Positions 53,536 to 63,022 of a stretch of DNA of 64,000 bases are shown piece after piece (positions within the stretch are counted from its first letter, which is position 1; the number at the start of each line of letters is the position of its first letter). Made by a program: the position numbers and the translations under genes. Where the stretch lies: NCBI GenBank assembly GCA_947493495.1, contig CANLRN010000015.1, positions 1-64,000 on the forward strand, given 5' to 3'. The notes beneath the pieces are model-generated. The model was not told the DNA's origin and searched no databases. It worked only from the letters and a program-made list of their open reading frames with translations. This DNA is from an uncultured Aquimarina sp. (GTDB lineage: Bacteria; Bacteroidota; Bacteroidia; Flavobacteriales; Flavobacteriaceae).

Positions 53536-55839
53536 CTACTGCCCTTTTACCTTATTCTTAAACCTATCAAATTTGTTTACCTGAGTTGATTGAGGCCAAC
53601 TATTATTTGATGTATCGATATCAGCAGTTTCTAAATTAGGATCCACAACAATTTTAGAAATAACTTTATCAGATGCTATAGCTCTTCGTACAGACCTATC
53701 ATTTTTTCTCCAGATTTCTGCTGGATAGGTTATCGTTTCAGAAGTTCCATCTTCATAGGTATATTCTACGATAAGAGGCATAACTAACCCTCCAGGCTTT
53801 TCGAAAGTAACTTCGTAAAAATATTTAGGGTTTTTAAGAATTTTTCTTTCTTCGATAGAGAAATTATCCATTAAATATTCTTTTAATGTTGTAGAATTAT
53901 CAATGATATTACCGTTCTTTTTTATAGTTTCATATTCCGAACTTCCTTCTTCTACCATATAAACTAATGCACCAAAATCTTCTACTTTGGCATTCCTTGC
54001 TGCTGCAAATTCTTTTGCTCGTTGGTTAGGTTCTTTAGAGACAACATATTTCTTAACACCTTTTACACCGATATCTGTATAATCTGTCGTATAAAACCAT
54101 CCTCTCCAAAACCAATCTAAATCTACCGCAGATGCATCTTCCATGGTTCTAAAAAAATCTTCTGGTGTTGGATGTTTAAACATCCATCGCTGAGAGTAAG
54201 TTCTGAATGAGTAATCAAAAAGATCTCTACCCATTACAGTTTCTCTAAGGATATTTAATCCAGTAGCAGGCTTGGCATAGGCATTAGCACCGAATTGATA
54301 TATATTATTGGATTGAGACATTATTGGAGAAATAAAACTCTGGTCTCCACTCATATAAGGCACTATTTTTTGAGCTGGCCCTCTCCTAGATGGATATTTT
54401 TTTGCAGGTGCAACAGCTTCTGGATACCACTCACCAAAATCTTGTTCTGCAACATATTGTACAAATGTATTTAACCCTTCATCCATCCAGGTCCATTGAC
54501 GCTCATCGCTATTGACAATCATAGGAAAAAAATTATGTCCTACCTCATGGATGATTACACTCATCATACCAAATTTTGTACGATCACTGAATTTTCCTTT
54601 TTTATCTGGTCTACCGTAATTCCAGCAGATCATAGGATATTCCATCCCCTGATTCTTAGCGTGTACTGATATCGCTTTGTGATATGGATAATCAAAGGTC
54701 ATTCTACTATACGATTTTAGTGTACTAGCCACTACTTTTGTTGACCAATCTTCCCATAAAGGATTTCCTTCTTTAGGATACATAGAAACGGCCATGACAT
54801 CTCGATTTCCTATTTTTACTGCCATCATATCCCAGATAAATCTTCGAGAAGTGGCAAAACCAAAATCGCGTACATTCTTTGCTTTTAATTTCCAGGTTTT
54901 CTTATCAGTAGCAAATGTTTTCTCTTTAGCTTTAGCTTCTTTTTCTGAAACAATTATAACAGGCTTGTCATACGATTTCTTTGCTTTTTCGTATCTATCC
55001 ATCATATCTTTAGTAAATACTTCTTTCCTGTTTACCAATACACCTGTAGCGTCTAAAACGTGATCCGCAGGTACAGTAATATTTACATCAAAATCTCCAA
55101 ATGGGAGTGCAAATTCTCCTCTACCCCAAAATTGATGGTTTTGCCAGCCTTCTACATCATTATATACTGCCATTCTTGGGTAAAACTGAGCGATTACATA
55201 TGCTCTGTTACCATCTTCAAACTCCTCGTAACCAGATCTACCTCTTTTATCAACATGATTATTGATGTTATACCACCAGTCTATAGAAAACACAAATTTT
55301 CCGCCAGATACAAGATCTTTAGGCATTTCTACACGCATCATGGTTCCATTAATCGTGTATTCTAACGATTTACCAGCAGCATCTTTAACGGCTGTAATAT
55401 TAAATCCTCCATCAAAAGGCTCTCCTAAATATTTACCTACAAAACTACTTGGTGGCTCTGCAGCATCTACTCCATTTGGTTGAATTAATGGTGTTTTAGA
55501 TTTTTTTGATCTCATATTTTGATCCAATTGGACCCATAGAAATTCTAAATCATCAGGTGAGTTATTGGTGTATGTAATAGTTTCTTTACCTGAGAGTTTT
55601 TTATTTTTATCATCTAATTCAATATCCATCTTGTAATCTGCTTGTTGCTGATAATATGCAGAACCAGGAGCTCCAGATGCTGTTCTGTACATATTGGGCG
55701 TAGCAAATTCATCATACATCTGCTTGAATTTGTTCTGATTGGTATGACCAAGTTCTCTATTTACAGTTTGATTTTGTCCATACAAGCCTATACTTGATAC
55801 AAAAAATGTAACTGTTAGGATAAAAAATATATTTTTCAT
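53536..55839 (-). CDS. M1 family metallopeptidase (aminopeptidase N-like)
   Basis: 767 aa with a signal peptide (FFILTVTFFVSSIGLYGQ). Zinc motif HEVGHNFFPMIVNSDERQWT followed by WMDEGLNTF, that is HExxH-x18-E, near residues 435-465. The GxMEN-type exopeptidase motif appears as QGMEYPMICWN, with the M-E pair kept. These periplasmic peptidases of Flavobacteria trim peptides. It precedes tatA and follows a DUF6702 gene in the same direction by 63 bases; the pair recurs in many Flavobacteria from memory. ATG at 55839. Confidence 0.9.
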   Translation of the reverse strand: MKNIFFILTVTFFVSSIGLYGQNQTVNRELGHTNQNKFKQMYDEFATPNMYRTASGAPGSAYYQQQADYKMDIELDDKNKKLSGKETITYTNNSPDDLEFLWVQLDQNMRSKKSKTPLIQPNGVDAAEPPSSFVGKYLGEPFDGGFNITAVKDAAGKSLEYTINGTMMRVEMPKDLVSGGKFVFSIDWWYNINNHVDKRGRSGYEEFEDGNRAYVIAQFYPRMAVYNDVEGWQNHQFWGRGEFALPFGDFDVNITVPADHVLDATGVLVNRKEVFTKDMMDRYEKAKKSYDKPVIIVSEKEAKAKEKTFATDKKTWKLKAKNVRDFGFATSRRFIWDMMAVKIGNRDVMAVSMYPKEGNPLWEDWSTKVVASTLKSYSRMTFDYPYHKAISVHAKNQGMEYPMICWNYGRPDKKGKFSDRTKFGMMSVIIHEVGHNFFPMIVNSDERQWTWMDEGLNTFVQYVAEQDFGEWYPEAVAPAKKYPSRRGPAQKIVPYMSGDQSFISPIMSQSNNIYQFGANAYAKPATGLNILRETVMGRDLFDYSFRTYSQRWMFKHPTPEDFFRTMEDASAVDLDWFWRGWFYTTDYTDIGVKGVKKYVVSKEPNQRAKEFAAARNAKVEDFGALVYMVEEGSSEYETIKKNGNIIDNSTTLKEYLMDNFSIEERKILKNPKYFYEVTFEKPGGLVMPLIVEYTYEDGTSETITYPAEIWRKNDRSVRRAIASDKVISKIVVDPNLETADIDTSNNSWPQSTQVNKFDRFKNKVKGQ

Positions 55840-55902
55840 TTCGAAATATAATTGTGTTACTTAATAAAATGCAAAATAATTGTTTTTTAAAAGTTTAGTA
55901 GA

Positions 55903-56409
55903 TTATTCACTAAACTTTAACACGCCTCTATTTTTCTCTTTTTCGAGAATAAGGCTTTTGCGATTATCACCATGTTTTACGTGAATGATATTTTGTTGAT
56001 CTTCAAATACATCCATCAGTGTTGTATTCGATACTTCAATCTCATGCAGAGCAGTGATATTTTCTACCTCTAAATAGCATAATACTAGGTCATCTTCATA
56101 CTCTTTTCCAATAAACTTAAAGCGAACATCTTTACCATCAATAGTAATAGTTAGTCGCTGAGATAAATAGCGATTAAGATATTGATCTACCGTATTACTA
56201 TCTTTTTCTGCAGTTAATTCTATTGTAGTATCATAACGTTCTGTTAATACTTTTTCTAAATCATCGATAAAAATCCTTGATATAATCTGTAATGATTGTT
56301 GCTCATCATTATATTCTATTTGCGTAACGCTTACATAAAACTTATGTACTACTGTAAAAGAATTAAAGCTTATGAAAACTATTGACAAAAAAAATAAAAC
56401 TTTTTTCAT
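55903..56409 (-). CDS. DUF6702 family protein
   Basis: 168 aa with signal peptide (VLFFLSIVFISFNSFTVVHK). The mature part begins YVSVTQIEYNDEQQSLQIIS and is family-typical (RIFIDDLEKVLTERYDT). Function unknown, probably periplasmic. It lies just before the M1 peptidase gene and after a carboxypeptidase-regulatory-like gene, likely one operon. ATG at 56409. Confidence 0.85.
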   Translation of the reverse strand: MKKVLFFLSIVFISFNSFTVVHKFYVSVTQIEYNDEQQSLQIISRIFIDDLEKVLTERYDTTIELTAEKDSNTVDQYLNRYLSQRLTITIDGKDVRFKFIGKEYEDDLVLCYLEVENITALHEIEVSNTTLMDVFEDQQNIIHVKHGDNRKSLILEKEKNRGVLKFSE

Positions 56410-56498
56410 TCCTAACTAATTTAGACAACTGTGTAAATGTACTATTTAAACATAAATATTACGTCAAAAGTATCTTATTCTCTTAAAAAGTGAATTTT

Positions 56499-57272
56499 TT
56501 AGTAAATTCCTTTACGCTTTTTATACTCCTTTGCTTTTTTTTGAAAAAACGATAATAATGTCAACTTTTTTGTATTCGGTAGTAAATCTTCGAAATAATC
56601 ATCTTCTGTACAGTAATATATAAAGTCAGTTATACGATTTTCTGGCAATCCTAATTCTTCTATAAAAAAAGAAGTATCAAATGTAATCTCGCCTACTTCT
56701 ACTATCCTTTTTAGCTCTTCAATAGATTTTATCCTTTTTAGTTTTTTTAGTTTTCCTGAAATTGTATTTATGATCAGTTCAACTGGAATTAGCCCTCTAG
56801 AAGTTCTTGCCGTATATATTCTTCTTTCTATCTGAGTCGGTTGTTTTATGTCTCTGAATGGGAGTCCCAAACTCTTATTATTTACAAAAGGTTGAATTTT
56901 GATATCCTTAGCATCTTTATCAATATTTCCAGAAAGACTACTATTACTAATATGTACCTGATCTAATTCTTGTATAACAGGAGTTAATTTCAGTAAAAAA
57001 CTTTCATTCTTTATATCAGATTCTAAAACTGTAATAGAAACTATTTCATACTGAACGGAAGAAAAAATAATAGAATCATGTACTTGTACAGGTATTTCAA
57101 AATAGCCTTGCGCGTCATTAGTAATTCCGATCTTCTTGGTATAATTTACAATATTGATTTCAAATCCTTTTAATGAATCTGCTATGATAGTTCCTTTTAG
57201 TCTCTGGGACTGACCAAAAGTACTACTGGCTATACTAAAAAGAAATAGAATTGTAAGTAGAATTCTGGTCAT
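56499..57272 (-). CDS. carboxypeptidase-regulatory-like (CarboxypepD_reg) protein
   Basis: 257 aa with signal peptide (ILLTILFLFSIASSTFGQ). First about 90 residues form a CarboxypepD_reg-like beta-sandwich (RLKGTIIADSLKGFEINIVN; ITNDAQGYFEIPVQVHDSII). The rest is helical and basic, ending KEYKKRKGIY. Its ATG at 57272 lies inside the 3' arm of an 8-bp hairpin, and a candidate ECF promoter is upstream. It resembles the next gene in size and design, suggesting old duplication. Confidence 0.8.
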   Translation of the reverse strand: MTRILLTILFLFSIASSTFGQSQRLKGTIIADSLKGFEINIVNYTKKIGITNDAQGYFEIPVQVHDSIIFSSVQYEIVSITVLESDIKNESFLLKLTPVIQELDQVHISNSSLSGNIDKDAKDIKIQPFVNNKSLGLPFRDIKQPTQIERRIYTARTSRGLIPVELIINTISGKLKKLKRIKSIEELKRIVEVGEITFDTSFFIEELGLPENRITDFIYYCTEDDYFEDLLPNTKKLTLLSFFQKKAKEYKKRKGIY

Positions 57273-57350
57273 GTGATGAATTAGTTTTATGACCAGGTTT
57301 TGAAGTGGTTTAAACTTTTTAGATTTAAGTAAAAAAATTTAAACCACTTC
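57265..57350 (-). promoter_or_regulatory. structured leader: start-codon hairpin and long stem
   Basis: On the minus strand, GAAGTGGTTTAAA (57338-57350) pairs perfectly with TTTAAACCACTTC (57302-57314), 13 bp. Next, CTGGTCAT (57289-57296) pairs with ATGACCAG (57265-57272), an 8-bp stem whose 3' arm starts with the ATG. The long stem is not followed by a U-tract on this strand. A translation switch is inferred. Confidence 0.5.
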
Positions 57351-57401
57351 TTTATATACTTTCTAATGTATAAACTTAAAAACCCCGTCATACTAATCCA
57401 A

Positions 57402-57427
57402 AGACGTGGACTCTTAAAAAATGTTGC
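57402..57427 (-). promoter_or_regulatory. candidate ECF promoter upstream of the 57272 gene
   Basis: The minus strand shows GCAAC at 57423-57427 and CGTCT at 57402-57406 with a 16-base spacer, a layout typical of promoters read by extracytoplasmic-function sigma factors. It sits between the two carboxypeptidase-regulatory-like genes. Confidence 0.45.
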
Positions 57428-57444
57428 GATTTTAAACCCTTGCG

Positions 57445-58233
57445 TTAGTTGCGATCCTTATACACCTTACTTTGAGAAACTAAAAACTCAATCAAATTTA
57501 ATTCATTCCCTTCTTCTAGATAGGAGATGTTCAATCCATTTTCTTCTGCAAAAAAGATAAAATCGTTAATTTGATCCATTTCTAGAGCCAGATTTGTTTT
57601 GAAAAATTCATCATTATACATTTTTCTTACTCTAACATCAATATCAGCTAGAGTTCTACGACTGCTTTTATCCTTATTTTCAAATACAACTTTAAAGAGA
57701 TTCACAAAATTAAGTCCGTTTATCATCCCTTTTTCTAAAAACACTTTGTTTTCCAACTCAGAAAGTTCATCTGCTGTCCAATTATAATCTGTATCATTAA
57801 TTCTAGTCGATGTAAGTTCAGCCACTTCATTAATACCACTCTCGGAGGTACCTATTTTTTTTACATCGATGGATACATTACCTAATAAATCATACGGAGT
57901 CACTATTACTTCTTCTAGAAGGTTTACGGATTCACTTAAGAAAATATTTAGCTTTTTAGTATTCACTACTCCCTTATCGACTAGTACTACAAATTTTTGA
58001 TACTGCATAGCTATAACTTCTACCTTATCATTAGCGCCTACTCTAATCTTAAAACCTCCTTTATTATTTGTAATAGTTCCTTTCTTGGTCGTAAGATTGT
58101 ATATAACAACTCCTTCTACATCATCTCCAATTGGGGCGTTTATCTTACCTTGTATCATAACTCGAGATGTTATTTGAGCAACAGAAAAACTAATGGACAA
58201 CCATATAAAAAGTATGGATAATTTCATTTTCAT
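57445..58233 (-). CDS. carboxypeptidase-regulatory-like (CarboxypepD_reg) protein
   Basis: 262 aa from the ATG at 58233 (MKMKLSILFIWLSISFSVAQ, a signal peptide); a TTG three codons earlier also opens the frame. CarboxypepD_reg-like domain in the first 100 residues (RVMIQGKINAPIGDDVEGVV; NNKGGFKIRVGANDKVEVIA; VNLLEEVIVTPYDLLGN). Same build as the 56499-57272 gene: beta domain followed by a helical acidic or basic part ending in a short charged tail. Probably an old tandem copy. Function unknown; envelope protein. Confidence 0.8.
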   Translation of the reverse strand: MKMKLSILFIWLSISFSVAQITSRVMIQGKINAPIGDDVEGVVIYNLTTKKGTITNNKGGFKIRVGANDKVEVIAMQYQKFVVLVDKGVVNTKKLNIFLSESVNLLEEVIVTPYDLLGNVSIDVKKIGTSESGINEVAELTSTRINDTDYNWTADELSELENKVFLEKGMINGLNFVNLFKVVFENKDKSSRRTLADIDVRVRKMYNDEFFKTNLALEMDQINDFIFFAEENGLNISYLEEGNELNLIEFLVSQSKVYKDRN

Positions 58234-58341
58234 AGTGATCAAGATTAAGTTCGTGAGATATTAAGATACTATAATTTTTTGAAATGTTTTGAAGATTTCT
58301 TTATAAGAAAACGTTAAACTACCTTTACTAAAAATAATTGT

Positions 58342-59049
58342 ATGCAAAATTGTATCATCGCAAGTACATCTACTATTCATGGTAGTGGTCCTTTAGACTA
58401 TTTATTAGATTCATTAGTAGAACTTTTTAAAGAATCTGAACAACTATTGTTTATCCCATATGCACGCCCAGGAGGAATCTCCCACGATGAATATACCATT
58501 GGTGTTAATACTATCTTTAAGAAAATAAATAAAAGAGTACTCGGCATCCATATGTTTTCTGATATAACAGAAGCTTTGAAGAATACACAGGGTATTTTTA
58601 CTGGCGGTGGAAATACATTTCTTCTTGTAGATCAATTACACAGAAATAAAGTAGTACAACCTCTAAAAACTGCTATAGATAGCGGCACTCCTTATTTAGG
58701 CACTAGTGCCGGAAGTAATATCTGTGGTCTTACGATGCAAACCACTAATGATATGCCTATAGTTCATCCGCGAAGTCTAAAAACACTAGGGGTTCTACCG
58801 TTCAATATCAATGCGCATTATCTAGATCCAGACCCTAATTCTACGCATAAAGGGGAAACCAGAGAAACGCGTATCAAAGAATTTCATACGATCAATACAC
58901 AACCAGTTGTAGGGCTTAGAGAAGGGAGTTGGCTCAGAGTTTATAAAAACGATATAAAGCTACAAGGTCCTTTATCCGCAAGAGTTTTTGAGAAAAATAA
59001 AAATCCTTATGAAATTTCACCAGATAGTAGTCTATCAGAATTAAAATAA
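58342..59049 (+). CDS. pepE: peptidase E-like (S51) protein
   Basis: 235 aa. Nucleophile Ser in YLGTSAGSNICGLTM (about residue 122) on the elbow, GIFTGGGNTFLLVDQLHR near 90, and NAHYLDPDPNSTHKG with the probable His. S51 dipeptidase E cleaves Asp-X dipeptides. No signal peptide, cytoplasmic. Glutaminase follows after seven bases, so the two form an operon. ATG at 58342. Confidence 0.85.
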   Translation: MQNCIIASTSTIHGSGPLDYLLDSLVELFKESEQLLFIPYARPGGISHDEYTIGVNTIFKKINKRVLGIHMFSDITEALKNTQGIFTGGGNTFLLVDQLHRNKVVQPLKTAIDSGTPYLGTSAGSNICGLTMQTTNDMPIVHPRSLKTLGVLPFNINAHYLDPDPNSTHKGETRETRIKEFHTINTQPVVGLREGSWLRVYKNDIKLQGPLSARVFEKNKNPYEISPDSSLSELK

Positions 59050-59056
59050 ACCCCAC

Positions 59057-59971
59057 ATGCAATATCAGCAAATTCTTAATACTATTGAAACTGAAATATT
59101 AGCTCTAAAAAATACTGGAAACGTAGCTTCTTATATCCCAGAATTGGCCAAGGTAGATGCTAATAAACTAGGGATGCATTTATACTGTAATGATGCTAGT
59201 CATTATGGTTTTGGTAACGAAGACGAACGTTTTTCTATACAAAGTATCTCTAAAGTATTCTCCCTAACCCTAGCTATGTCATTGTTAGATGACACCTTAT
59301 TCGAACGTGTGGATGTTGAACCCTCGGGAGATCCTTTTAATTCTTTGATCCAATTAGAATATGAAAATGGAATCCCCAGAAATCCACTCATCAATGCTGG
59401 AGCATTAGTGATTGCCGATACACTAATTTCGACTTTAGAAAATCCAAAAAAAGATTTTTTAGATTTCATTCATAAAATCACGAACAATACGACAATAAAG
59501 AGTAATCAAAAAGTTTTTGATTCTGAAAAAAGATACAGCCATCGCAATGCTTCTTTATTAAATCTGATGAAATCTTTTGGTAATATTAAAAATGATATTG
59601 AAACTGTTTTAGACCTTTATATATTCCAATGTGCTATAGAGATGTCTTGTAGCGAATTGGCTACTGCTTTTATGATCTATGCCAATGCCGGAAAAACTTT
59701 ATTTAATGACACTCAGTTAATTTCTCCAATAAAAATAAAGAGAATCAATGCTATTATGCAAACTTGTGGGTTTTATGATGAGGCAGGCGAATTTAGTTTT
59801 AGAGTAGGGCTCCCTGGCAAGAGCGGTGTAGGTGGTGGAATAGCCGCCATCCACCCTGGGCAATATGCAGTCACCGTATGGAGTCCGCCACTAAATCCAA
59901 AAGGAAATTCTGAACACGGCATGTATGCCTTAGAACGATTAACAACCTTGACTGGATATTCTATATTTTAA
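59057..59971 (+). CDS. glsA: glutaminase
   Basis: 304 aa, the usual length. Hydrolyses glutamine to glutamate and ammonia. The serine-dependent active site S-x-x-K is in SIQSISKVFSLTLAM (about 64-67), with RNPLINAGALVIADTLIS, CSELATAFMIYANAGKTLF and the C-terminal GKSGVGGGIAAIHPGQYAV. Starts seven bases after pepE. Its stop overlaps that of the convergent membrane gene by four bases. ATG at 59057. Confidence 0.95.
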   Translation: MQYQQILNTIETEILALKNTGNVASYIPELAKVDANKLGMHLYCNDASHYGFGNEDERFSIQSISKVFSLTLAMSLLDDTLFERVDVEPSGDPFNSLIQLEYENGIPRNPLINAGALVIADTLISTLENPKKDFLDFIHKITNNTTIKSNQKVFDSEKRYSHRNASLLNLMKSFGNIKNDIETVLDLYIFQCAIEMSCSELATAFMIYANAGKTLFNDTQLISPIKIKRINAIMQTCGFYDEAGEFSFRVGLPGKSGVGGGIAAIHPGQYAVTVWSPPLNPKGNSEHGMYALERLTTLTGYSIF

Positions 59972-61482
59972 ATATTTGAATTATCCTTTGTCAATAATTG
60001 CATCTCTACTCCTTCAGACATTCTTTTCTTACCATAATTATAGATTTGAACAATCACAACTATCAAAACAAAATACACAAAAAGTGAGTTATACGTTGTT
60101 CCTCTTCCCGAATGCACAATAATTGATGTTGCTGATAAAGGAAGAGAAACTATAATAAGTTTAATCCAATCCCATTCTTTTTTTCTAATCAAAAAATAGA
60201 ACAAAGGAAATAACAACAAACCTGCATAAGAGATAGGTATTGTTCTAGTTAGTGTCCTATAGATTCTTTTAATCAGTATCGTTGTGTACCATAATGGATC
60301 GTTTTTAATATCAGAAAGCACTTTTTTTTTCGCAACCTCTTCATAATAAGGTAGTTCCTCAGGTTTTTTATAATACAATTTTGCATCATCATAATAATCA
60401 TCTGTATGATATTTCCCTGAATACTGAATATTCATATTATAATCCTTATTCAGAATAGGTATGACATAGTTGTAGGCTATGATATCATTCCATTGATATC
60501 CATATGTTGTATCAAAATCTCCTAATCCACAAAACATTGGATGCCAAAAATTATGACCGCTAATTTTTGCACCATTATATACATGCCCTTTATGTAGGCT
60601 AACCAAATGGCTTGTCTTTTCAAATTTTAAATTAAAATAATTTCTAATATATCTTTTACTGGAATTAAAGAAAAAGATTGTAATGATCATTAAAACTATT
60701 TTAGCAACTACTGTAAGATGTTTCGATAAGAGGTATATCAGTAATAAAGAAATTATCACTACAGAAATTTCGTTTCTAAACTCACTAAAAAAACCAATTA
60801 ATGTCCCAGAAACTATAGCTGCTACTCCAATTCTAAAATAATTGCTCGATTTTTTAAATAACAGCTGTATGTTTAAGCCTAAAATCATAAAAAATACAGA
60901 TGCCATTACCCCAAAAATATTCTCGTTAGTATATACTTCAAAAAGGAAAAATGGCGTACTATTGATCAATATCCATAACAAAAGACCTAAAAAAGGCTTT
61001 CCTATTTTCCAAAATCCAAAAAACAATACTATCAACCCAAGTGTAAAAACTAGTGCATTAAACAGTTTTATAGAAGGGTTTTCTGGAGAACCTTTTAGGT
61101 AAGCATTTGGCATATATGCTAAAATTCTTGCGCTCTCACCTAATCTAGACCAATGCCTATATTCCATAATCAGGTCTTTACCTCGATTGAGAATTTCTTT
61201 ATTAGCTCCTTCTTCAGAATATTCCAATTCTGTTTGCAAAGTAGCTAATGGAAAATGGCCTTTATAAAAATAAAAATAAGAAAACTTATATGCCTTATCA
61301 GGAGAAAAACCTGACGCATCTCTTCTTGCTTGTTCAGAAGAAAAATTAGTGTAGTTAGACTTAATATATAAACCTGTATTTAATACAATGATAGATAGTA
61401 GGATTATTCTAAGTCCTTTTCGGGTTTTCAGGAATAACTCAAAACGATCTATAGCACGTATTAATGACTCCATACTAATCAT
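59968..61482 (-). CDS. multi-pass membrane protein, glycosyltransferase-like
   Basis: 504 aa with about nine to ten membrane segments (for example RIILLSIIVLNTGLYIKS, LVFTLGLIVLFFGFWKIGKP, ILINSTPFFLFEVY, FYFLIRKKEWDWIKLIIVSL). A large loop at about 295-400 carries aromatic and acidic residues. No family is recognised. The 8-base overlap with the upstream family 2 glycosyltransferase gene suggests a role in glycolipid or surface polysaccharide assembly, which is inference. ATG at 61482; MESLIRAIDRF three codons on is possible. Confidence 0.7.
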   Translation of the reverse strand: MISMESLIRAIDRFELFLKTRKGLRIILLSIIVLNTGLYIKSNYTNFSSEQARRDASGFSPDKAYKFSYFYFYKGHFPLATLQTELEYSEEGANKEILNRGKDLIMEYRHWSRLGESARILAYMPNAYLKGSPENPSIKLFNALVFTLGLIVLFFGFWKIGKPFLGLLLWILINSTPFFLFEVYTNENIFGVMASVFFMILGLNIQLLFKKSSNYFRIGVAAIVSGTLIGFFSEFRNEISVVIISLLLIYLLSKHLTVVAKIVLMIITIFFFNSSKRYIRNYFNLKFEKTSHLVSLHKGHVYNGAKISGHNFWHPMFCGLGDFDTTYGYQWNDIIAYNYVIPILNKDYNMNIQYSGKYHTDDYYDDAKLYYKKPEELPYYEEVAKKKVLSDIKNDPLWYTTILIKRIYRTLTRTIPISYAGLLLFPLFYFLIRKKEWDWIKLIIVSLPLSATSIIVHSGRGTTYNSLFVYFVLIVVIVQIYNYGKKRMSEGVEMQLLTKDNSNI

Positions 61483-62422
61483 TCTTTTGTTTTATAATAT
61501 AAATAGGTCTTTTTCGAGTTTCTTGAAGTAATTTTTCAAAATAAAGAGATAAAACAGAAAGTGTTACAAATAGAATTGAAAATGAAGCAGACATAAAAAT
61601 AATAATAGTATTATAACCTGAAGGAGCTATAGTTCCATATATATACGTAAACAAGGTATATCCTATCATTCCTATGGTAACTAAAATAAAAATAAATGAC
61701 AGAAAAACACTAATCCTTAATGGTTTATTAGAAAATGAAAATATGGCATTAAAAGCTAACTTAAGTAAGCTTAAATATGAATAACTACTCTCCCCATACT
61801 CCCTTGCTGGCGCATTAAAAGATAATTTGCTTTTAGAAAAACCTAATGATTGTATAAACCCTCTTATGAAGCGATTATGATCACGGAAATTAGATTCTAA
61901 TATTACTTTAATACGATTAGAAATTAAAAAAAAATCTGTCGAATTTTCTTCAAATTTTATAGCAGACAAATAATTAATAGTTTTATAAAAGAGTTTTGAG
62001 AATTTCTTTTTTAAATAACTATTGTCATTTCTGTGCAGGCGTTGCATCAACACAATATCATTTCCCTGATTATATGCTTGAATCATTTTTGGAATTTCTC
62101 CTGGCGGATGTTGACCATCAGAATCTATACAAATAATTGCATCTCCCCTTGCATTATCAATACCAGCTATCATAGCTGATTCATGACCGAAATTTTTAGA
62201 AAATTCAATACTAATACTCTCGATATTACTTAGAGAATTTTCTTCTCTTATACTATCAATTATAGTTTGCGTCCCGTCAGTGCTCCCATCATTTACCCAG
62301 ATAAGTTCAAAATTAACATTAGTTGTAGCTAGTATAACTTTTTTTAAAGAATTCCAAAAATGAATAATACCTATTTCTTCATTATATAATGATATCACAA
62401 TAGAAATATTTTGTTGTTTCAT
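61475..62422 (-). CDS. family 2 glycosyltransferase (DPM/GtrB type)
   Basis: 315 aa. GT-A domain first: ISIVISLYNEEIGIIHF, ELIWVNDGSTDGTQTIIDSI, and the metal site CIDSDGQHPPGEIPKM near residue 100. Two C-terminal membrane segments (ISVFLSFIFILVTIGMIGYT; IIIFMSASFSILFVTLSVLS) fit DPM1/GtrB-like enzymes that load a sugar on polyprenyl phosphate. It overlaps the next membrane gene by 8 bases. ATG at 62422. Confidence 0.9.
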   Translation of the reverse strand: MKQQNISIVISLYNEEIGIIHFWNSLKKVILATTNVNFELIWVNDGSTDGTQTIIDSIREENSLSNIESISIEFSKNFGHESAMIAGIDNARGDAIICIDSDGQHPPGEIPKMIQAYNQGNDIVLMQRLHRNDNSYLKKKFSKLFYKTINYLSAIKFEENSTDFFLISNRIKVILESNFRDHNRFIRGFIQSLGFSKSKLSFNAPAREYGESSYSYLSLLKLAFNAIFSFSNKPLRISVFLSFIFILVTIGMIGYTLFTYIYGTIAPSGYNTIIIFMSASFSILFVTLSVLSLYFEKLLQETRKRPIYIIKQKND

Positions 62423-63022
62423 TTCTGATAGTTAAAGTTGGCTTTATATAAAGAATACTAAGCTATACTAATTATAAGTGGACGACAATTCTAATTAATA
62501 AGAAAAAATATTACAATACCTCTCACCCACATTATAAATAATTTAAAAGACTATTAAAGAAGTATTCTTCATCATATAAAAATATTTTACTATTTATAAT
62601 ATTCCTAAATTTATGCATATCGAATGTAAAATAATTCTTTTTACTTAATTAATTTCTAAAAAAATACTTTTCATATTCGCTAGACTAAATTAAACTCTCT
62701 TTATGCATCAGAATTTCGTGATAAAACTATAGGATAGCAACCTGTTGTCACAAAAAAATATGAATCATTAACTTTAAAAATTTATATTAGTTCTCCTGAG
62801 CATATAGTATCTAAAATTGAGTTTATACTAATAAATAAGTCTCATTAAGGTTTTATTTTGATTAAAATATTTATATCTGTTACTACTAAAAAAAGATATA
62901 AAACAACTATATTTAATCCCTAAGTGCAAATAATATTATCATATTAAATAGCATTTATCAAATCGTTGTATAGTTAATACTAATTAGGTATATATTAAAG
63001 ATTTTTAAAATTTTAAAGCTAC
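62423..63022. other. intergenic region between divergent glycosyl genes
   Basis: 600 bases of AT-rich sequence between the GT2 gene and the right-end gene. No TAnnTTTG box with spacing, no repeat and no coding remnant is clear. A short plus-strand frame around 62740-62848 has no family features. Confidence 0.5.

Noticed and set aside
57302..57350. Terminator of the 58233 gene
   Set aside because: The 13-bp stem is followed on the minus strand by AAAACC and not a T-run, so it is more likely a leader structure of the next gene.
57366..57560. 64-codon plus-strand frame near the two carboxypeptidase-regulatory-like genes
   Set aside because: Overlaps the end of the minus-strand gene and the ECF-like promoter; no family features.
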